Source: JACVRW01 sp036519295
Lineage (GTDB): Bacteria > Actinomycetota > Thermoleophilia > Solirubrobacterales > Thermoleophilaceae
Assembly (NCBI GenBank): GCA_036519295.1
Contig: DATDLN010000096.1
Location: 1 to 29,709 of the forward strand
Length of the DNA: 29,709 nucleotides
Direction of reading: 5' to 3'
Position numbers and translations under genes: made by a program. The notes under the pieces were generated by a model. That model saw only the letters and a list, made by a program, of their open reading frames with translations, made no database searches and was not told the DNA's origin. Positions 25,458 to 29,709 of the stretch are shown here, one piece after another (position 1 is the first letter of the stretch; every line of letters starts with the position of its first letter).

Positions 25458-25503
25458 TTCTCCTTCGAGTCTAGTGACCGCCGCCGGCCTATAGGGTCCG
25501 GGT
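25458..25503. promoter_or_regulatory. Divergent rpmE / Lrp-like promoter region
   Basis: A 46-bp gap containing the palindrome CCTATAGG (25488-25495). On the plus strand TATAGG sits about 8 nt before the ATG at 25504, which would give a leaderless or nearly leaderless transcript for the Lrp-like gene; no ribosome-binding site is seen there. On the minus strand the same box, or TAGACT nearer the gene, could be the rpmE -10. A shared symmetric -10 is possible but unproven. Confidence 0.4.
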
Positions 25504-25779
25504 ATGACCCACGCCGTCGTGCTGATCAAGGCGGAGCGCGAGGCGATGTCGACGCTGGGCGGCAAGCTCGCAGACGTTGACGGCGTCGCCGAGGCGTACT
25601 CCGTCACGGGCGAGTGGGATTTCGTCGCGATCCTGCGAGTCGAGCAGCCCGAGCAGCTCGCCGAGCTTGTCACGGCCAAGCTCTCCAGCATCCGCGGCAT
25701 CGAGGACACCTACACGATGGTCGCTTTCGAGGTCTTCTCCCAGCACGACCTCGAGTCGATGTTCTCGATCGGCGCCTGA
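25504..25779 (+). CDS. Stand-alone Lrp/AsnC ligand-binding (RAM) domain protein
   Basis: A 91-residue protein consisting only of the alpha/beta effector-binding domain of Lrp/AsnC regulators, with no helix-turn-helix. Features include AVVLIKAERE, VAEAYSVTGEWDFVAILRVE and TYTMVAFEVFSQHDLESMF, the usual beta-alpha-beta-beta-alpha-beta order. Such proteins form dimers or higher rings and bind amino acids; some modulate full-length Lrp proteins. It probably starts leaderless at 25504. A stable hairpin begins 2 nt after its stop codon. Confidence 0.88.
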   Translation: MTHAVVLIKAEREAMSTLGGKLADVDGVAEAYSVTGEWDFVAILRVEQPEQLAELVTAKLSSIRGIEDTYTMVAFEVFSQHDLESMFSIGA

Positions 25780-25781
25780 GC

Positions 25782-25813
25782 CTCAGGTGACCTGGGTTAC
25801 CAGGTCAGCTGAG
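25782..25813 (+). terminator. Hairpin directly after the Lrp-like gene
   Basis: Left arm CTCAGGTGACCTGG (25782-25795), loop GTTA, right arm CCAGGTCAGCTGAG (25800-25813): 13 of 14 pairs match, with one G-G mismatch. It starts 2 nt after the TGA. There is no T-tract, so it would be a non-canonical terminator or 3' stabiliser. The left arm repeats the last bases of the ETF-QO gene. Confidence 0.65.
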
Positions 25814-25815
25814 AT

Positions 25816-25903
25816 GCCCGGGAGGGCGCTATCCAAGGACGCAGGGGCGAAGCGATGCTGGGCATCGCGAGCCCCGAGGACGCCGGAGAGCGCGCTCCCG
25901 GGC
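25816..25903 (+). repeat. Structured palindromic element, copy 1 (AGGACGC symmetric-loop hairpin)
   Basis: An 88-nt imperfect palindrome between the tails of the Lrp-like and ETF-QO genes. The outer stem pairs 25816-25829 with 25890-25903 (13 of 14 pairs), then TCC with GGA. A symmetric 9x9 internal loop follows, AAGGACGCA (25835-25843) facing GAGGACGCC (25876-25884). An inner stem GGGGC/GCCCC comes next, then a GAA/GA internal loop, then GCGATGC/GCATCGC with loop TGG. The same layout and loop sequence recur between etfB and etfA. I do not recognise it as a named RNA family. It could be an RNA motif or a small mobile palindrome. Confidence 0.7.
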
Positions 25904-25905
25904 CC

Positions 25906-27621
25906 TCAGGTGACCTGGTAGTTGGGGCCGTCGCCGCCTTCTGGCGGCGTCAGTCGGCCGCCCTTCGCGGTGATGGCCCCGCACTGCACGCAGTTGGAGG
26001 GCGTGATCTGGAGCTTCACCTCGCGGTCGCCATCGGCGCGGGCTGCTTCGAGCTCGTCCTCGGGCACCTCGTAGACGGCCGCGGGGCACATGTTCTGCCA
26101 CATCAGGGCGATCTCCAGCGGGACCTTTTCCTGGACCCGGATGTGGTTCGGGGCGTCGTCGCGGGTGGCGTTGCCGGACAGGAAGACCGACGAGAGCTTG
26201 TCGAAGGTGATCTTCCCGTCCGGCTTCGGGAACTTGCGGTCGCGGTTGCCGATGAAGACGTCGACGGTGGCGTCGTCGTGGGTCTTCCAGCGGCCGCCTG
26301 GAAAGCGCCCGCCCGAGATCTCCATCATGTTCGCCACGGCCCCCCCGACGAGGAAGCCGTTAGCGAACGGCTGGCGCATGTTGCGCGAGCGGTAGGTGTC
26401 CTGCTCGATCTCCGACCCTCTGACCTTCTCGGCGTAGCTCGACAGGTCGTCGCAGCTGCCGCTCGCCCTCAGGCGCTCGCAGATCGTCTCCGCGGCGAAC
26501 ATGCCGGCGTGCATCGCATAGTGGATGCCCTTCAGGGTCGGCACGTTGACCATGCCGGCGCCGTCGCCCACGATCAGCATGCCGGGAGCCCACAGCTCCG
26601 GGCGCGCCCAGTAGCCGCCCGAGGGAATCGTCTTCGCGCCCCAGGCGACGCGCTTGCCGCCCTCGATGATCTTCGCCACCATCGGATGGGCCTTGAGCTC
26701 CTGAAGGGCGTCGTGAACCGAGAAGGTGGCGTCGCGATAGTCGAGCCCGACGACGAGGCCCATCGACACCCTGTCCTCGCCCATCGGGTAGATGAACGAG
26801 CCGCCGAACTCACGGTACTTGGCGCCGAACCGCAGCGGCCAGCCCATCGTGTGAATAACGCGGTCGAGCGGCGTCTGGACCTCCCAGACCTCCTTGACGC
26901 CGAGCTCCCACTGCTGAGGGTCCTCCGAGCCGAGCTCGAAGTGACGGATGGCGGCTCCGGTCAGGTGACCCTGAGTGCCCTCGGCGAGCACGGTCGCCCT
27001 GGCGATCAGATCGGAGCCGGGCTCGAAGTTGGACAGCTCCTCGCCGTCGCGGCCGCGGCCCTTGTCGCCCGAGCGCACGCCGACCACCCTGCCGTCCTCG
27101 ACCAGCAGCTTGGCCGCGGCGGTCTCGCCGAGGATGTAGACCCCGGCCTCCTCCACCTTCTCGGCGAGCCAGCGTCCCAGCTGCGCCACCGAGGTGACGT
27201 GGTTGCCGTGGTTGCGGAACGGCGGCGGCGTGGGCTTCAGCGGGATCGCGGCCTTCCCGTTCGGAAGGAGGTAGACGGCGTCCTTGTCCACCGTTCCGTA
27301 GGTGGGCCAGTCCGACTCCGGCAGGTCTGGGAACAGCTTCTGCATCGCCGACGGCTTCATCATCGCCCCCGAGAGCAGGTGCGAGCCGGGGTTCTTGCCC
27401 TTCTCCACCAGAGCGATCGGCACCTCGCCGAGCGACTCGAGGAGCCGCTCGTCCTCGGCCAGCAGCTGCGACAGTCGGATGGCGCATGCGAGCCCGGCGG
27501 GGCCGCCCCCCACGATGGCGACGCCGACCTCGATCCGCTCGTCCTCGGGATCGGTCGGAGGGCCGACGAACTCCCTCTCGGGGTCGACCGGCGGCGGGAA
27601 CTCGACCGGCGCGGTGCCCAT
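25906..27621 (-). CDS. Electron transfer flavoprotein-quinone oxidoreductase (ETF-QO)
   Basis: A 571-residue membrane-associated flavoprotein that passes electrons from reduced ETF to the quinone pool (menaquinone is likely here). The FAD site VAIVGGGPAGLACAIRL is at 34-50; further family blocks are GSHLLSGAMM, EGTQGHL, YPMGEDRVSMGLVVGLDY, PSGGYWARPELW and VGDGAGMVNVPTLKGIHYAM. The C-terminal Fe-S region has Cys512 (NMCPAAVYEV), Cys544 and Cys547 (NCVQCGAI), but the residue expected to be the fourth cluster ligand is Ile550. The ATG at 27621 lies 11 nt after the etfA stop. The frame is open far upstream across etfA, but that part has no similarity. It is third in the etfB-etfA-ETF-QO operon. 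Confidence 0.95.
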   Translation of the reverse strand: MGTAPVEFPPPVDPEREFVGPPTDPEDERIEVGVAIVGGGPAGLACAIRLSQLLAEDERLLESLGEVPIALVEKGKNPGSHLLSGAMMKPSAMQKLFPDLPESDWPTYGTVDKDAVYLLPNGKAAIPLKPTPPPFRNHGNHVTSVAQLGRWLAEKVEEAGVYILGETAAAKLLVEDGRVVGVRSGDKGRGRDGEELSNFEPGSDLIARATVLAEGTQGHLTGAAIRHFELGSEDPQQWELGVKEVWEVQTPLDRVIHTMGWPLRFGAKYREFGGSFIYPMGEDRVSMGLVVGLDYRDATFSVHDALQELKAHPMVAKIIEGGKRVAWGAKTIPSGGYWARPELWAPGMLIVGDGAGMVNVPTLKGIHYAMHAGMFAAETICERLRASGSCDDLSSYAEKVRGSEIEQDTYRSRNMRQPFANGFLVGGAVANMMEISGGRFPGGRWKTHDDATVDVFIGNRDRKFPKPDGKITFDKLSSVFLSGNATRDDAPNHIRVQEKVPLEIALMWQNMCPAAVYEVPEDELEAARADGDREVKLQITPSNCVQCGAITAKGGRLTPPEGGDGPNYQVT

Positions 27622-27632
27622 CGGTGGTGCCG

Positions 27633-28607
27633 CTAACCCTTCTTGGCCTTCACCGCGTCGGTCAGCTTGGGAATGATCTTGTTCAGGTCGCCCACCACGC
27701 CGAGGTCCGAGAACTCGAATATCGGCGCGTTCGGATCCTTGTTGATCGCGACGATGTTCTCCGAGCTCTGCATGCCGACTTTGTGCTGGATGGCGCCGGA
27801 GATGCCGGCGGCCAGGTAGAGCTTCGGCGCGACAGTCTTGCCGGTCTGCCCGATCTGGGCGGCGTAGGGGTACCAGCCGGCGTCGACCACGGCGCGGGTG
27901 GCCGCGACGGCGCCGCCGAGCGCCTCGGCTAGTTGCGCGCACAGCTCGAAGCCCTCGGCGCTCCCGAGCCCGCGGCCACCGGCCACGAGGATCTCGGCGT
28001 CCTCGATGTTCACGTCGGCGCCGCGCTGCTCGCCGCGTTGGACCATCGTCGCCCGGGTCGAATGCTCCTCGAGCTGGACGTCGACGTCCACCACCTCCGC
28101 CGTGCCCTCGCCGGACTCGACCGCGTCGAACGCGTTCAGGCGGCCGATGACGATCCCGGGCTCCCCGACGTAGCCGACGTCGACGATCGCGGAATCCTGG
28201 AGGATCGGCCGCTCGGCCACGAGCTTGCCGTCCTGCGCCTTGACCGCGGTGACCTCCATGGTCACCCCGGCGCCGAGCCGGGCCGTGAGGCCGGCCCCGA
28301 TCTCGAAGCCGAGCAACCCGCCGCCGAACAGCGCGTATTTGTAGCCGTTGTCGGCGATGACTTTGGCCATCACGTCGACGACCGGCTGCGCCAGGCCCTC
28401 GGGCGCCCTGGCCCGGTACACCTTCGAGGCGCCGTACCTGCCGAGCGAGGCGCAGAGCTCGTCGGTCAGGTCGTCCCCCTCGCCGACGACCACGGCCGCG
28501 GCCTCGCCGCCGATCTCGTTTGCGAGCTTGGCGCCCTCGGACACGGCGCCCAGCGAGTTCTTGTTGAACTCGCCCTGGTAATGGAGTGCGTAGACCAGGA
28601 TGCTCAT
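27633..28607 (-). CDS. etfA: Electron transfer flavoprotein subunit alpha
   Basis: A 324-residue FAD-binding subunit of the ETF heterodimer, which collects electrons from acyl-CoA and other dehydrogenases. The N-terminal domain is divergent, as usual. The C-terminal FAD domain holds LVAGGRGLGSAEGFEL, ATRAVVDAGWYPYAAQIGQT, YLAAGISGAIQHKVGM and VAINKDPNAPIFEFSDLGVVGD, the ETF-alpha signature. The ATG at 28607 has a strong AAAGGAG ribosome-binding site 6-7 nt upstream. That site lies inside the outer arm of the long hairpin filling the etfB-etfA gap, so its translation may be controlled by folding. Confidence 0.97.
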   Translation of the reverse strand: MSILVYALHYQGEFNKNSLGAVSEGAKLANEIGGEAAAVVVGEGDDLTDELCASLGRYGASKVYRARAPEGLAQPVVDVMAKVIADNGYKYALFGGGLLGFEIGAGLTARLGAGVTMEVTAVKAQDGKLVAERPILQDSAIVDVGYVGEPGIVIGRLNAFDAVESGEGTAEVVDVDVQLEEHSTRATMVQRGEQRGADVNIEDAEILVAGGRGLGSAEGFELCAQLAEALGGAVAATRAVVDAGWYPYAAQIGQTGKTVAPKLYLAAGISGAIQHKVGMQSSENIVAINKDPNAPIFEFSDLGVVGDLNKIIPKLTDAVKAKKG

Positions 28608-28609
28608 GC

Positions 28610-28772
28610 GATGCTCCTTTCGCGGCCAGCGTGCCCGTGGGGGCGCGCCAGGCCAAGCAGATCAAGGACGCAGGGTGAGTTCGGGCATGGAATGCCCGGA
28701 CGAACCCGAGGACGCAGATATGCGCGGGCATGGCGCGTCATCCACGGGTGCGGTCGTCGCGGAAGGAGCATC
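28610..28772. repeat. Long imperfect hairpin filling the etfB-etfA gap; structured element copy 2
   Basis: Nearly the whole 163-nt gap folds as one nested hairpin. The stems are 28610-28624 with 28758-28772 (14 of 15 Watson-Crick), 28634-28640 with 28742-28748 (7 bp), 28644-28650 with 28731-28737 (7 bp), ATC/GAT (28661-28663/28717-28719), GGGT/ACCC (28673-28676/28704-28707) and CGGGCAT/ATGCCCG (28682-28688/28692-28698) with loop GGA. The symmetric loop AAGGACGCA (28664-28672) faces GAGGACGCA (28708-28716), as in copy 1. The outer stem includes the etfA ribosome-binding site on one side and the etfB stop on the other. Several mismatches become G-U pairs only in plus-strand RNA. I see no coding sequence in it. 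Confidence 0.72.
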
Positions 28773-29565
28773 AGGCCAGCAGCTTCCTTTCCTCCATCCA
28801 GGCGACGATCTTCTCGACCGTCTCGTTCGTGTCCTCGTCCTCGATGATCTCGCCGGCCTCCTTCGCGGGCGGCGGGTTCAGCGAAATGACCTCGGTCCGG
28901 GAGCCCTGCGCGCCGACCCGGTCCGTCTCGATCCCCACGTCGGCGCTGGACTTCGTGTCGAGCGGCTTCTTCTTCGCGCCCATGATCGCCTTGAGCGACG
29001 GGTAGCGCGGCTCGTTGATCGCGTCGCCCACCGAGATCACGGCGGGCAGATCCACGTCGACGGTGTCGTAGCCGTATTCGGCCTGGCGCTCGCAGCGGAG
29101 CTTGCCGCCCTCGACGTCGATCTTGATGACCTGCGTGAGCGACGGCATACTCAGGTGGTCGGCCACGACCGCGCCGATCGTGTAGCACTCGCCGTCGTCC
29201 GACTGCTGGCCCAGCAGCACGAGGTCCGGGGACTCGGACTCGAGCACCCTCGCCAGCGCGTAGCCGGTGGCGCAGACGTCCGAGCCGGCGAGGGCCTCGT
29301 CGGTCAGGTGGACCGAGCGGTCAGCGCCCAGCGAGACCGCCTTGTGCAGCGCGCGAAAGGCCGATTCCGGGCCCATGGTGACGGCCACGATCTCGTCGAC
29401 TTCGACCGCGTCGCCCTCGCGGATCTGCATGGCGGCCTCTATCGCGTGCGTGTCGAACGGGTTCAGGTTCTTCTCGCCCGAGCGGTCGAGTCGCTTGGAG
29501 TCGGGATCCATGCGCTTCTCCACCGCGGCGTCGGGCACCTCTTTGACGAGGACGCAGATCTTCAC
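28771..29565 (-). CDS. etfB: Electron transfer flavoprotein subunit beta
   Basis: A 264-residue AMP-binding subunit of ETF. It begins KICVLVKEVPD, carries AVTMGPESAFRALHKAVSLGAD and VLLGQQSDDGE, and has the ETF-beta signature INEPRYPSLKAIMGAKKK (183-200). It starts with GTG at 29565 after an AGGGAG ribosome-binding site. It is the first gene of the etf operon; a promoter and a palindromic operator-like site lie 58-88 bp upstream. Confidence 0.97.
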   Translation of the reverse strand: MKICVLVKEVPDAAVEKRMDPDSKRLDRSGEKNLNPFDTHAIEAAMQIREGDAVEVDEIVAVTMGPESAFRALHKAVSLGADRSVHLTDEALAGSDVCATGYALARVLESESPDLVLLGQQSDDGECYTIGAVVADHLSMPSLTQVIKIDVEGGKLRCERQAEYGYDTVDVDLPAVISVGDAINEPRYPSLKAIMGAKKKPLDTKSSADVGIETDRVGAQGSRTEVISLNPPPAKEAGEIIEDEDTNETVEKIVAWMEERKLLA

Positions 29566-29622
29566 GGACAGCTTCTCCCTGGGTCTCTGAGCGGGCGGAC
29601 GGGGTCCGGCCCGGCGGCGGAG

Positions 29623-29653
29623 ATTCTACCTAGCTAGTTGACTGACGCGTCAA
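29623..29653 (-). promoter_or_regulatory. Candidate etfB promoter overlapping a TetR-like palindrome
   Basis: On the minus strand TTGACG (29648-29653) and TAGAAT (29623-29628) form a -35/-10 pair with a slightly long 19-nt spacer, 58 nt before the etfB start. The -35 sits inside TTGACTGACGCGTCAA (29638-29653), whose core TGACGCGTCA is a perfect 10-bp palindrome with extra TTGAC/GTCAA symmetry. A palindrome over the -35 fits repression, plausibly by a TetR-type fatty-acid regulator; no such regulator gene is in the window. Confidence 0.55.
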
Positions 29654-29684
29654 TCGCCCGCGCGCCAGACGGCGCCGTCCTGGA

Positions 29685-29707
29685 TTGCACCGGCACTGTC
29701 GGTGCAA
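29685..29707. repeat. Perfect 8-bp inverted repeat at the window end
   Basis: TTGCACCG (29685-29692) and CGGTGCAA (29700-29707) are separated by 7 nt. It is a stable hairpin in RNA or a dyad operator in DNA. What lies beyond the window decides whether it ends a neighbouring gene or regulates one. The bases between it and the etfB promoter hold nothing recognisable. Confidence 0.5.
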
Positions 29708-29709
29708 AG

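Larger units (their letters stand above)
25781..25918. repeat. 15-bp direct repeat flanking palindromic element copy 1
   Basis: CCTCAGGTGACCTGG occurs at 25781-25795 and again at 25904-25918. The right copy is the end of the ETF-QO gene (stop codon included); the left copy is outside any gene. Perfect 15-bp direct repeats around a palindrome look like a target-site duplication or a slippage duplication. Confidence 0.7.

Noticed and set aside
25834..25883. Possible cyclic di-GMP (GEMM-I) riboswitch because of the GGACGC string
   Set aside because: GEMM-I needs a GGCAAA-type core and GGGACGCAAAGCC context with a tetraloop receptor; none is present, and the symmetric duplicated loop does not fit.
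25906..28731. 941-residue minus frame that would fuse ETF-QO to an N-terminal extension across etfA
   Set aside because: The extension is Arg/Gly-rich shadow of etfA and the intergenic hairpin; family length and the ATG at 27621 give a normal ETF-QO.

Overview
The window looks like a chromosomal segment of a high-GC actinobacterium, most likely a deep-branching soil lineage such as Thermoleophilia (Solirubrobacterales/Gaiellales). This is inferred from the very high GC, frequent GTG/TTG starts, a Gram-positive type LexA box, the rpmE-prfA-prmC-tsaC-glyA gene order and protein resemblances. No marker gene proves the class. I found no rRNA, tRNA, CRISPR, phage or IS element.

Layout. (1) 1-8023: a mixed block. 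It holds a secreted S15-type peptidase (minus), a divergent secreted GH26-like glycosidase, a membrane diguanylate cyclase, a YjbQ protein, a two-gene unit (short helical protein plus DUF5701), and a stand-alone receiver overlapping a HisKA_3 histidine kinase. (2) 8053-11048: a class III nucleotide cyclase and, divergently, a COG1533/Rv2578c-type radical SAM protein. A perfect-consensus LexA box lies between them. The radical SAM gene is interrupted by a 342-residue LAGLIDADG intein placed exactly before the third cysteine of its CX3CX2C iron-sulfur motif, and its protein ends in a pentapeptide matching the beta-clamp-binding motif. (3) 11070-18377: envelope polysaccharide genes: a DUF354 GT-B-like protein, a WecA/TagO-type initiating transferase (minus), and a tightly packed plus-strand cassette of a UDP-sugar dehydrogenase, two epimerases and a TIM-barrel/CapD fusion. 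(4) 18483-25457, minus: a housekeeping operon rpmE, secreted CARDB-like protein, DUF1385, SDR (frameshifted here), prfA, prmC, tsaC, glyA, with several 4-nt overlaps. (5) 25504-25779: a small stand-alone Lrp/AsnC ligand-binding domain. (6) 25906-29565, minus: etfB, etfA and ETF-quinone oxidoreductase, which pass electrons from acyl-CoA dehydrogenases to the quinone pool. A promoter and a TetR-like palindrome lie upstream.

Two things stand out. First, the LexA box, the intein interrupting the Fe-S site and the clamp motif together suggest a DNA-damage-responsive repair enzyme whose activity also waits on protein splicing. Second, two intergenic elements next to the etf genes share a fold: a hairpin carrying a symmetric 9x9-nt internal loop with nearly the same AGGACGC sequence on both sides. 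In one of them the fold fills the whole etfB-etfA gap and would pair the etfA ribosome-binding site. I do not recognise this element as a known RNA family.
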